Notes: generated by a model from the letters alone, not told the origin. Positions 1-6,504 are shown, counted from the stretch's first letter. The stretch: 7,102 nt of DNA from Ramlibacter sp. (GCA_025351615.1 JANXVP010000449.1:1-7102); one strand, 5' to 3'. Numbers and translations are program-made.

Positions 1-1
1 C

Positions 2-781
2 GTGGAGCAGCGGCTCGGCGCGCTCGACGTGTCGGACCTGCGCGGCCGCGACGAGCTGGGCATCCTGGCCGGTGCCCTGTCCGATCTGCTCCAGCGGGTG
101 AAGGACGACGTCAAGCGCGAGTCCATCCGCACCCAGCAGGAGCGCGACATGTGGCACGCGGTCGGCCACGAGATCATGTCGCCGCTGCAGTCGCTGATGG
201 TGTTGCACCCGCAGGCCGACGACACGAGCCACCGCTACGTGCAACGCATGCAGCAGGCGGTGAAGGTTCTCTACAGCCAGGCATCGCCGAGCGAGGCGCT
301 GCAGGCCGCGACGTTGCAGGTGGCTGCGGTGGACCTCGACCGGTTCCTGACTCACGTCGCCGCCAACGCCCACTTCGTCGGTGTCCAGAACGTGCGCTAC
401 CTGCCGGCCGGCACGCCGGTGATGGTGCGCGCCGACGGGTTCTCACTGGAGGACGTGGTGACGCACATCCTTCGCAACGCCGACCGGCACCGCACGCCGG
501 GGACGCCGATCACCATCTCGCTGGAGGCGCTGCCCAGCAGTGGCGGTGCGACAGTGCGGGTCCACAACCAGGGCGTGCCGATCGAGGCAGCGCTACTGGA
601 GCGGATCTTCGAGTACGGTGTCTCCGGCGTTGGCATCAGTGGCGAGGCGACCGAGCCGGGGCAACGCGGCCAGGGCCTGTTCGTCGCCCGCACCTACATG
701 AGCAAGATGGGCGGCACCGTCGATGCACGCAACGAGGGCGACGGGGTCAGCCTGGTGTTGACGTTGCAGCGGATGGGGTGA
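2..781 (+). CDS. Sensor histidine kinase, C-terminal part (5' end outside window)
   Basis: This is the cytoplasmic signalling half of a two-component sensor kinase, which autophosphorylates on histidine and passes the phosphate to a response regulator. Residues are counted from base 2. Residues 1-34 resemble the end of a HAMP linker (DELGILAGALSDLLQRV), so the transmembrane and sensor parts lie upstream. The H-box is WHAVGHEIMSPLQSL, with H56 the expected phosphoacceptor. The ATPase part follows: N-box HILRNADRHR (N159), a G1-like VHNQGVPI (188-195), F-box IFEYGV (from 202) and G2-box GQRGQGLFVAR (220-230). The G1 box has HNQG rather than the usual DxGxG. The GTG at base 2 is only the first in-frame start codon in the window, not a believable start. 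The partner regulator is probably upstream but is not visible. The next gene converges on it, 53 bases away. The family is secure; the stimulus is unknown. Confidence 0.9.
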   Translation: MEQRLGALDVSDLRGRDELGILAGALSDLLQRVKDDVKRESIRTQQERDMWHAVGHEIMSPLQSLMVLHPQADDTSHRYVQRMQQAVKVLYSQASPSEALQAATLQVAAVDLDRFLTHVAANAHFVGVQNVRYLPAGTPVMVRADGFSLEDVVTHILRNADRHRTPGTPITISLEALPSSGGATVRVHNQGVPIEAALLERIFEYGVSGVGISGEATEPGQRGQGLFVARTYMSKMGGTVDARNEGDGVSLVLTLQRMG

Positions 782-834
782 GCGTCGGCAGCCGGTCAGC
801 CTCCGCAGGGCCCTTGCCAGCACGTCGACCACTG

Positions 835-1839
835 TCACTCAGTGCGAATACCGGCTGCGCGAATGATTGGCTCCCAATAGCGCTGCTCAGACGCGATTCG
901 CACCGCCAGCTCGGAAGGGGTGCTCGAAGCCGCCACCATTCCCGACTCGGCGAATGCGGCGGCAAGCTCGGGTCGCGCAATCGCTGAACGAATCGCTGCC
1001 GAGATTTGCTCGATGGATGATGGCGATGCCTTTGCGGACATGAAAAAGGCAAACCACTCGCCCACCACCAGGTTGCGATAGCCCTGTTCAACCAGCGTCG
1101 CAACGTCCGGCAGGTAGGCACTGCGCTGCCCGCCGGAAGTAGCCAGGACTCGCAGGCGGCCAGAGGCCTTGTGTTGACGCAGGAGACCTTCGGGCAGGAC
1201 GAGCGCGGCGATCTGGCCTCCCAACAGATCCACGATCGCGGGTGGACCGCCCCCATAGACGACGTGCTGCCACTGCACATCGTTCTCTCGAAAGAGCATG
1301 ACTTCGAGGAGGTGCGGCAGAGTCCCCGTTCCAGGTGACCCGACATTGGCAAGTCCCGGGTTGAGACGCATCCACTCCGTCAGCTGGCGGACATCGCCGA
1401 TCGAAGCCGGCACTGCTGGGCCGACTGCCAGCGCCAGGCTCATCTCTCCCGCCAGCGAGACAGGCCGGAGATCTACGACCGGGTCATAGGCAAGCTTGGC
1501 GTACAGAAATGGGTATGTGGTTGCGATTGCGCCCTGCGCCAGCAACACAGTCGAGGTACTTGAAGAAGCCGATTTCAGTGCGCCCACCGCAATCTGCCCC
1601 GCAGCCCCCGGCCGGTTTTCCACGATGGCGGAGTGAGCGAAGCGGCCGGCCAGCTGCTCAGCAACTCGGCGCGCAATGATGTCAGGGATGCTTCCTGCAG
1701 GACCGCTGCAGAGAATTCGGAGTTGGTCGGCCGCCGACTGCGCATTCGCGTTCACGCCAGCGCCCACGGCCAGCCAACTGGTGAGAGCAATTGAGCTGCC
1801 TTGCAGGAACAGGCGTCTGGATGGGATGTTGGTTTTCAT
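835..1839 (-). CDS. Bug/TctC-family periplasmic substrate-binding protein with twin-arginine signal
   Basis: This is a 334-residue periplasmic binding protein of the Bug (tripartite tricarboxylate transporter receptor) family, whose members bind small carboxylates, amino acids or aromatic acids. The N-terminus SRRLFLQG (R8, R9) followed by a hydrophobic stretch to about residue 30 and ANA (31-33) looks like a Tat-type signal with cleavage near residue 33. Family hallmarks are the first ligand loop CSGPAGSIPDIIAR (44-57), ENRPGAAGQIA (74-84), the second loop GSPGTGTLPHL (167-177), YGGGPPAIVDLLGGQ (195-209) and the C-terminal YWEPIIRAAGI. Length is normal for the family. No TctA or TctB membrane partners are visible, so it may be an orphan Bug protein using a distant transporter or acting in sensing. 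Its ATG lies one base after the stop of the methyltransferase gene, which implies a shared transcript. There is no strong Shine-Dalgarno of its own, only AGGG about 13 bases upstream, which fits coupling. The ligand cannot be predicted. Confidence 0.93.
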   Translation of the reverse strand: MKTNIPSRRLFLQGSSIALTSWLAVGAGVNANAQSAADQLRILCSGPAGSIPDIIARRVAEQLAGRFAHSAIVENRPGAAGQIAVGALKSASSSTSTVLLAQGAIATTYPFLYAKLAYDPVVDLRPVSLAGEMSLALAVGPAVPASIGDVRQLTEWMRLNPGLANVGSPGTGTLPHLLEVMLFRENDVQWQHVVYGGGPPAIVDLLGGQIAALVLPEGLLRQHKASGRLRVLATSGGQRSAYLPDVATLVEQGYRNLVVGEWFAFFMSAKASPSSIEQISAAIRSAIARPELAAAFAESGMVAASSTPSELAVRIASEQRYWEPIIRAAGIRTE

Positions 1840-1840
1840 A

Positions 1841-2734
1841 TCAACGACGCCCTGCCGTCAACAGCAGCTCATTGGGACCCTCCCAACCCCGCAGGGTCGC
1901 GAACGCGGACAGTCGTTCCTCGATCTCGCCCCAGGCCGCGTCGGCTGCGCCCTGGTCGAGACGGCCAAGGATTTGCTGGACCGGACTCGCTGAACTGCGG
2001 ACGAATGCCAGGTAGTGTTGGACGGACGCCAGTCGAAACGGGGCGTTGATCGCTGTCGTCGCGACATCGCGAAATCCGGCCGCCTTGAAAAGTCCATCGA
2101 TCCGGCCCGGCTGGCCTAGGCTGAGCAAGCCGCCGGGCAGAGCAGGGTCGAGCGGCGGCAGGCCCGCATGCTTCAAGGCCGTCGACATCAAGATCGTCAG
2201 GCAGGGATTCCTGTCCGGACTCGAAAACACGATCGTGCAGGCGCCGCCTGCCGGTCGCAGCGCTCGGTGGATCTCGCGCAGGCCCCGCAAGGGATCCGGG
2301 AAAAACATCAGGCCGAGCCGACAGACTGCTGCGTCAAAGGAAGCAGCTTCTACCTGGAGGTTTTCGCCATCGGCCACCTGGGCGTGCACATTGGCGAAGC
2401 CGGCGCGGACTGCGTTGGCCTTGGCCAGCGCGACGACCGCTGGCGACAGGTCGGTCGCCAGGACATAGCCTTGCGGACCGACCCGCTCGGCGACCGCAAG
2501 TGTCTGGTCACCCGTCCCGGCGGCGACGTCCAGCACCCGGGAGCCCAGTGCCACGCCGGCCATGCCGAGCATCGCGTCGGTTGCCGGACCAAGCCAGGCG
2601 CGAATCTTCGGCGTGTGGCTGTTCCAGCCTGGTGCTGCCGCATCCCACTGGCTGCGCATTGCCGACTTGAAGGCCGCCTCATCAGTCAACGCCCCGGGAG
2701 CCATTTTTGCCTCACTCACACAACTTTCGTTCAT
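1841..2734 (-). CDS. Class I SAM-dependent methyltransferase (UbiE/methyltransferase-11 type)
   Basis: This 297-residue soluble enzyme is predicted to transfer a methyl group from S-adenosylmethionine to an unknown acceptor. SAM-binding motif I is VLDVAAGTGD (67-76), followed by the acidic strand-2 motif VLATDLS (91-97), ADGENL (121-126) and the motif IV-V region FDAAVCRLGLMFFPDP (133-148). The core therefore spans about 60-170, with a C-terminal substrate lid of about 120 residues. I chose ATG 2732-2734 because AAGGAG sits six bases upstream. The same frame stays open to 2887, but that longer form would run into the divergent regulator gene and lacks a ribosome site. The gene opens the operon, and the Bug gene follows after one base. 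It resembles quinone and small-molecule methyltransferases in general; I see no marker for UbiE itself, and no paired cysteines that would suggest arsenite methylation. Confidence 0.9.
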   Translation of the reverse strand: MNESCVSEAKMAPGALTDEAAFKSAMRSQWDAAAPGWNSHTPKIRAWLGPATDAMLGMAGVALGSRVLDVAAGTGDQTLAVAERVGPQGYVLATDLSPAVVALAKANAVRAGFANVHAQVADGENLQVEAASFDAAVCRLGLMFFPDPLRGLREIHRALRPAGGACTIVFSSPDRNPCLTILMSTALKHAGLPPLDPALPGGLLSLGQPGRIDGLFKAAGFRDVATTAINAPFRLASVQHYLAFVRSSASPVQQILGRLDQGAADAAWGEIEERLSAFATLRGWEGPNELLLTAGRR

Positions 2735-2740
2735 TTCGAT

Positions 2741-2746
2741 CTCCTT
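2741..2746 (-). promoter_or_regulatory. Shine-Dalgarno that fixes the methyltransferase start
   Basis: On the minus strand AAGGAG lies six bases before the ATG at 2734-2732. It decides against the longer reading frame that begins at 2887. Confidence 0.8.
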
Positions 2747-2774
2747 GTGTCTTGATCCGTCGTCAGCGTAGGGA

Positions 2775-2793
2775 TTACCGCCACGCCCCGTAA
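2775..2793. promoter_or_regulatory. Candidate LysR-type operator (TTAC-N11-GTAA)
   Basis: The 75-base gap between the divergent methyltransferase and LysR genes contains a perfect 4+4 inverted repeat, TTAC (2775-2778) and GTAA (2790-2793), with an 11-base spacer. A second, overlapping repeat, CGCC (2784-2787) and GGCG (2794-2797), shares part of it. LysR-type regulators usually bind interrupted dyads of about this size in the gap next to their own gene. This dyad is not a strict T-N11-A box, because its T-A pairs are 13 and 15 bases apart. No convincing -35/-10 pair could be assigned on either strand here. Assignment is by position and symmetry only. Confidence 0.4.
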
Positions 2794-2809
2794 GGCGCGA
2801 AACTGCAGA

Positions 2810-3733
2810 ATGGGGGCCGCAATGACGCATGACCCGCACGCCTTTTACTGGGACGATCTCAAGTACCTGCTCGGAGTTGCACGTCATGGCAGCACGCTGG
2901 CCGCCGGCCGCGCCCTTGGCGTCGATCAGTCAACCGTGCAGCGGCGGCTTGCCGAGCTGGAGCGACGTCTGGGCCAACCAGTGGTGCAGAAGCTGCCGAC
3001 CGGCTACCGGCTGACCGAGTTCGGCCAGGCGATGCTGCCGCACGCAGAGCGCGTCGAGGAAGCCGTTGTGATCTTCAAGCAGCATCTTGCAGGCGCGGCC
3101 GCCGACGTGGCTGGCGTGATCCGCGTGACCTGCCCGGAGCCGATCGTCTACCGGATCACGCAATCAACGTTTCTCGACCGATTCCGCGCCTGTTACCCGA
3201 AACTGGAAGTTCACTTCGTCATGAGCGACAAATACGTCGACTTGATGAAGGGCGACGCCGACGTGGCACTGCGTTCCGGAGATACCGATGACGGCGAGCT
3301 GGTCGGGAGAAAGATCGGCGACTCAATCTGGGCGGTCTACGCCAGCCGGACGTACATTGAGCGCCATGGTCGACCGGAACGCATCGAGGATCTTGCGCAC
3401 CATGCACTCGTCGGCTTCGACGAAACCATGGCGAAGCATCGAATTACTGCGTGGCTTCGCAAGGTGGCGCCGGATGCCTCGCTCGTCGCGCGCAGCAACA
3501 GTGTGCTGGGCTTGGTTTACTCGGCCAAAGCCGGCGTCGGGGTGGCGCCACTTCCCATTGCCCTGGGTGAAGCCGAGCCCGACCTGGTGCGGGTGATCGA
3601 GCCGGTCGCCGAGCTGACACGCATCTGGCGCGTACTGACCACACCAGAGCTGCGCCGGGCGCCGCGAGTCTCCGCGTTCTTCGATTTTGTCGTCCAAGAG
3701 ATCGAGGTGCTTCGTCCGATCATTACTGGATGA
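2810..3733 (+). CDS. LysR-family transcriptional regulator
   Basis: This is a 307-residue DNA-binding regulator, divergent from the methyltransferase-Bug operon that it probably controls. The N-terminal winged helix-turn-helix spans about residues 14-75; the signature includes LAAGRALGVDQSTVQRRLAE (30-49) followed by LERRLGQPV and the wing YRLTEFGQAML. An effector-binding domain of the LysR substrate type covers about 103-300, with GVIRVTCPE at its start, KGDADVALRSG (147-157) and GVGVAPLPIAL (242-252). The C-terminus FFDFVVQEIEVLRPI is complete. The start could be ATG 2810 or ATG 2822 (residue 5). Neither has a strong ribosome site: AAGGCG lies 12 bases before the first, and a G-run lies just before the second. 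The family is certain; the effector is unknown and is presumably linked to the ligand of the neighbouring genes. The gene is intact although transposase debris begins within about 20 bases of its stop. Confidence 0.93.
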   Translation: MGAAMTHDPHAFYWDDLKYLLGVARHGSTLAAGRALGVDQSTVQRRLAELERRLGQPVVQKLPTGYRLTEFGQAMLPHAERVEEAVVIFKQHLAGAAADVAGVIRVTCPEPIVYRITQSTFLDRFRACYPKLEVHFVMSDKYVDLMKGDADVALRSGDTDDGELVGRKIGDSIWAVYASRTYIERHGRPERIEDLAHHALVGFDETMAKHRITAWLRKVAPDASLVARSNSVLGLVYSAKAGVGVAPLPIALGEAEPDLVRVIEPVAELTRIWRVLTTPELRRAPRVSAFFDFVVQEIEVLRPIITG

Positions 3734-3736
3734 CCG

Positions 3737-3890
3737 AAGTGCCGGAACGACGAGGTGACCTTGAAGGCCTACGACAGCGTCAGCGCAGGCCGCGCTGACA
3801 TTTCCGATTGCCTTGCCGAGTACAACGCGCGTCGCCCTCATTCCAGCCTGGAGCGGTCGATGCCCGATCGGCGCCTGACGTTGGCGTTAA
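3737..3890 (+). pseudogene. IS3-family transposase (OrfB) C-terminal remnant
   Basis: The frame around 3755 encodes EVTLKAYDSVSAGRADIS, then EYNARRPHSSLERSMPD. This closely matches the last part of IS3-family OrfB transposases, where the pattern is (Y/E)EVYLKAYDSVSEA...YN.RRPHSSL...TPD. Only about 45 recognisable residues remain. The integrase core with its D, D and E catalytic residues is gone, and after MPD the reading loses resemblance to the family. It begins almost directly after the LysR stop codon. No terminal inverted repeat or target-site duplication could be recognised. It cannot make an active transposase and marks an old insertion or deletion event. Exact ends are approximate. Confidence 0.82.
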
Positions 3891-3893
3891 CAG

Positions 3894-3966
3894 GCTTGCA
3901 AAAGCAGAGCGAAGGTCTGTTTTTGTGCGTCCGGGTTGAATGCTTTGTCAGACCGGTGTTGCAAGC
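3894..3966. repeat. 8-bp inverted repeat flanking a 57-bp spacer
   Basis: GCTTGCAA (3894-3901) and TTGCAAGC (3959-3966) are exact reverse complements. They lie between the transposase scrap and the decayed minus-strand gene, and the right arm overlaps the end of that gene. The repeat is short and could be chance or the trace of a mobile element end. It does not look like a terminator, because the loop is too long. Confidence 0.3.
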
Positions 3967-4343
3967 TTGAGACCGATGATGCCGACGATGATGAACGCTA
4001 CGCTGACCCCAAGATCGGGATTGGTCGTCGCAGGCGGCAGCACGCTGATGTTCCAGCCTCCGCGCGAGTCCTTGCGGAACAGCCACAGTTCGCGCAAGGC
4101 TTCCAGCGGTTGCAGGTTGGGGTCCACGCATTCGATTCTTGTCAGCGCCAGCGCGGCGCGGGCGCTCTGCTCGGGTGCGGACTTCATCGCCAGCACGCGG
4201 CGGAAGGCTTTGCCGTCGTAGCAGATCGTCATATTGCCCTCGCGCTCGTAGCTGGAGAAGTTGACGCCGTACTAGCGCGCCACCCGGTCGGCCATCGTGC
4301 CCAGCGCGTCGAATTCGTCCAAGCATGCCGCTGCATCGAATGA
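3948..4343 (-). pseudogene. Decayed protein-coding gene of unknown function with in-frame TAG
   Basis: Reading the minus strand from about 4343 gives coding-like sequence rich in GC third positions: FDAAACLDEFDALGTMADRV, then AR, then TAG (4274-4272), then YGVNFSSYEREGNMTICYDG. It continues in the same frame to the TGA at 3948-3950. The coding character on both sides suggests a single nonsense change, for example CAG to TAG, in a gene that is also cut short at its 5' end near the aminotransferase start. Downstream of the TAG an ATG at 4232 opens a 94-codon stretch preceded by GAGGG, so a short product is possible. Its middle (CYDGKAFRRVLAM; RAALALTRIECVDP) reminds me of conserved hypothetical proteins of Burkholderiales, from memory only. 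The final 20 residues are hydrophobic (VSVAFIIVGIIGLKLA) and may be foreign to the rest. No function is assigned. Confidence 0.55.
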
Positions 4344-4405
4344 AACCCTAGGCACTCTGGTCGTCCAGTACCATCGCCAGCACCCCCCACAGCAACTCCC
4401 TCGCC

Positions 4406-5608
4406 ATGACATCTCCACCCACGCGCATCCCCGGCCGCCGCTTCCTGCATTCCCCCGGCCCGACGCCGCTGCCTGAAGCCGTGCTGCAGGCGATGAGCGC
4501 GCAGCCGATGGACCTGGCCGACCCGCGGGTGGATGCCAACATCGCGGCCTGCGAGCAGGGTTTGAAGCGTCTGCTGCACACCAAGGCGGCCGACGTCTTC
4601 ATGTACGCCGCCAACGGCCATGGCGTGTGGGAGGCCGTGGTCGAAAACCTGGCCGCTCCGGGTGAGGCGGTGCTGGTGCCCGGCACGGGGCACTTCAGTG
4701 AATCGTGGGCGGTGCAGACCGAAGGGCTGGGCCGCCGGGTGGTACGCACGCCATGGAGGGAAGGCTGGCCGATCGACGCCGATGTGGTCGAGCAGGCCTT
4801 GCGGGACGACAAGGCGCGCGCGATCAAAGCCGTCTTCGCCGTGCATACCGACACTGCCAGCAGCGTCACCAGCGACCTGGCCGCGATCCGCCGCGCGATC
4901 GATGCCGCGGGTCATCCCGCGCTGCTGGTGGCCGACGTTGTCGCATCGCTGGGCGCGGTGCCTTTCGCGATGGACGCGCTGCGCGTCGATGTCGCGGTGG
5001 GGGCATCGCAAAAGGGCTTGATGTGCCCACCCGGCGTCGGCTTCGTTGCGGTCAATGCAGCCGCGTTCGGCGCGGCCGAGCGCAACACGTCACCGCGCTT
5101 CTACTGGGATTGGGTCCGGCGCAAGCACGAGCTGTCTTACCGCAAGTTCTGCGGCACGCCGCCGCAGAACCTGCTGCTGGGCATGGAGGCGGCCCTGGGC
5201 CTGATCTTCGGTGAGGGACTCGAGGCCGTGTGGCTGCGGCACGAGCAACTCGCGCGCGCGGTTCATGCGGCCGTCGAGGGCTGGCGCGAGGGCGGAACGC
5301 TGGACTTCCTGGCGCAGGACCCGGCCAGCCGCTCACGGTCGGTGACCACCATCTCGGCTGCGGGAATCGACATCGAGGCGCTGCGCAGCGTGGCGCGCGA
5401 ACGCTTCCAGGTCGCCATTGCCGGCGGCCTGGGGCCGCAGACCGGCCGCGCGTTTCGTATCGGCCACCTGGGGGACTGCAATCCGGCGATGATCCTGGGC
5501 GCGATCGCGGGTGTCGAGGCGGCGCTGGTCGCGCAGGGCGTGAATATCGGCGGCGGCGGCACGCGGCGTGCCGTCATGAGTCTCGCCGGTCACCCACTGC
5601 CTGCCTGA
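4406..5608 (+). CDS. Class V PLP-dependent aminotransferase, serine/alanine-glyoxylate type
   Basis: This complete 400-residue cytoplasmic enzyme should move an amino group from an amino acid such as serine or alanine to glyoxylate or a similar 2-oxo acid, using pyridoxal phosphate. The N-terminus has the family opening RRFLHSPGPTPLPEAVLQAM. Next come the cofactor phosphate region YAANGHGVWEAVVENL (67-82), VFAVHTDTASSVTSDL (143-158), the cofactor-ring aspartate in ADVVASLGAVPF (D177) and the Schiff-base lysine in GASQKGLMCPPGVGF (K203). The C-terminal AFRIGHLGD (from 349) carries the arginine (R351) expected to bind the substrate carboxylate. The ATG at 4406 is the only suitable start: an in-frame TAG lies 63 bases upstream, and family alignment by eye begins here. 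No Shine-Dalgarno is visible. It converges with the glyoxalase II-type gene. Serine-glyoxylate and alanine-glyoxylate activity cannot be told apart from sequence alone. Confidence 0.92.
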   Translation: MTSPPTRIPGRRFLHSPGPTPLPEAVLQAMSAQPMDLADPRVDANIAACEQGLKRLLHTKAADVFMYAANGHGVWEAVVENLAAPGEAVLVPGTGHFSESWAVQTEGLGRRVVRTPWREGWPIDADVVEQALRDDKARAIKAVFAVHTDTASSVTSDLAAIRRAIDAAGHPALLVADVVASLGAVPFAMDALRVDVAVGASQKGLMCPPGVGFVAVNAAAFGAAERNTSPRFYWDWVRRKHELSYRKFCGTPPQNLLLGMEAALGLIFGEGLEAVWLRHEQLARAVHAAVEGWREGGTLDFLAQDPASRSRSVTTISAAGIDIEALRSVARERFQVAIAGGLGPQTGRAFRIGHLGDCNPAMILGAIAGVEAALVAQGVNIGGGGTRRAVMSLAGHPLPA

Positions 5609-5651
5609 ACCTGCGGCAGATGAGGCCGGTGTGACGCTTGCCGAAAGGTTT

Positions 5652-6440
5652 TCACCACTTGTTGCGCAGCTCCCGCAACCTGGCGAACACGGTTTTCGGA
5701 TCGGGACGCTCCGGCAGCTCTGGAAAGTCCTCGCGCAAGCGGGCGATCACGGCCGGATTGCCCAGCCGCATGAAGGTGTTGATCTGTTTTTCGTCGGCGA
5801 GGGTCGTGACCGCGGCGGCGGGATTCTGGCCTGTCGCCTGCGGCAGCATCGCTTGCGCTGCTGCGTTGCCCGGCTCGCGCGCCAAGGTGAACTTCAGATT
5901 GTTTTCAAGGTAGTCGTGCCCCGGATAGACCCGGGTGTTGGCGGGCAGCTTGCCGAGCTGGTCGACGAAGGTGGCATACAGCGACTCCACGTTGCCGCCG
6001 TTGTGGACGTTGCCGGCGCCGGCATTGAACAGCGTGTCGCCTGAGAACAGGGCCGGCTGGTCGGTGTGCGAGAGCAGGCAGATATGGCACATGGTGTGGC
6101 CCGGCGTGTCCAGGCATTCCAGCTCCACGCGCTTGCCGACCTTGATCACGTCACCCGCCTTGACACCGCGGTCCACGCCCGGAATGAGGCCGGCGGCCCG
6201 ATGGTGGGCGATCACCTTGGCGCCGGTGGCCGCGACCACCGCCGCGTTGCCGCCGATGTGGTCGTGGTGCTCGTGGGTGTTCAGGATCTGGGTGATCTGC
6301 CAGCCCTTGACCTTGGCGGTCGCCAATGTCTTTTCATGGTCCAGAGGATCGATCGCCAGCGCCTCGCCGGTGTCGGGGCAGGCCACCAGGTAATTAAAAT
6401 TGCGGAACGCGTTGCCGGTCCAGATTCTCTCGACGATCAT
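5652..6440 (-). CDS. gloB: Hydroxyacylglutathione hydrolase-type metallo-beta-lactamase protein (glyoxalase II-like)
   Basis: This 262-residue cytoplasmic enzyme belongs to the metallo-beta-lactamase fold and most likely hydrolyses S-lactoylglutathione to lactate and glutathione, the second step of methylglyoxal detoxification. Metal ligands are all present: THEHHDH (55-61), H115 in DTPGHT, D135 in FSGDTLF and H175 in YPGHDY. The C-terminal region (about 180-260), with NTFMRLGNP, fits the small helical domain that contacts glutathione. After SGDTLF it reads NAGAGNVHNGGN where classical glyoxalase II has an AGCGR-type loop, so it belongs to a variant subgroup and its thioester substrate may differ. 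The start at 6440 is chosen because AAAGGA lies seven bases upstream and MIVERIWTGNAFRNFNYLV is the usual family opening. An ATG at 6593 in the same frame would add 51 residues with no family character. The gene symbol is by family resemblance. Confidence 0.88.
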   Translation of the reverse strand: MIVERIWTGNAFRNFNYLVACPDTGEALAIDPLDHEKTLATAKVKGWQITQILNTHEHHDHIGGNAAVVAATGAKVIAHHRAAGLIPGVDRGVKAGDVIKVGKRVELECLDTPGHTMCHICLLSHTDQPALFSGDTLFNAGAGNVHNGGNVESLYATFVDQLGKLPANTRVYPGHDYLENNLKFTLAREPGNAAAQAMLPQATGQNPAAAVTTLADEKQINTFMRLGNPAVIARLREDFPELPERPDPKTVFARLRELRNKW

Positions 6441-6447
6441 TTCACGG

Positions 6448-6453
6448 TCCTTT
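6448..6453 (-). promoter_or_regulatory. Shine-Dalgarno that fixes the glyoxalase II-type start
   Basis: AAAGGA on the minus strand lies seven bases before ATG 6440-6438 and supports the shorter 262-residue protein over the 313-residue reading. Confidence 0.75.
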
Positions 6454-6498
6454 GGCGGCCAGGGCCCAGGGGGCAGGAACTTGCTGGCGACAGGCGCA

Positions 6499-6504
6499 AT
6501 GATA
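6499..6504 (-). promoter_or_regulatory. Candidate -10 box for the glyoxalase II-type gene
   Basis: TATCAT on the minus strand matches five of six bases of the sigma-70 -10 consensus. It would give an untranslated leader of roughly 50 bases. No good -35 hexamer is seen 16-18 bases upstream, so the call is weak. Confidence 0.3.

Noticed and set aside
830..844. CACTG-N5-CAGTG hairpin at the end of the Bug gene
   Set aside because: Five-base stem overlapping the stop codon without a T-run; not convincing as a terminator.
151..987. Long plus-strand frame overlapping the histidine kinase and the end of the Bug gene
   Set aside because: Arg/Ala/Gly-rich with no motifs; it is an out-of-frame shadow of two well-supported genes.
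2735..2887. 51-residue N-terminal extension of the methyltransferase, starting at 2887
   Set aside because: It would overlap the start of the divergent LysR gene, has no ribosome site and no family character. AAGGAG directly before ATG 2734 explains the start.
4272..4274. TAG as a recoded (pyrrolysine-type or readthrough) codon
   Set aside because: No sign of recoding machinery or a stem-loop context, and the gene is also truncated and next to transposase debris, so decay is the simpler reading.
4229..5011. Long minus-strand open frame opposite the aminotransferase
   Set aside because: Composition is His/Arg/Gly-rich with no domain, as expected for the antisense of a GC-rich gene. The plus strand carries a complete, motif-rich enzyme.
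5609..5651. Terminator between the convergent aminotransferase and glyoxalase II-type genes
   Set aside because: Only a five-base stem (CGGCA/TGCCG) with a loop of about 20 bases and no proper T-run; too weak to call.
4406..6440. A shared glyoxylate/glyoxalase pathway linking the aminotransferase and the hydrolase
   Set aside because: Glyoxylate transamination and glutathione-dependent methylglyoxal detoxification are unrelated despite similar names, and the genes are convergent, not co-transcribed.
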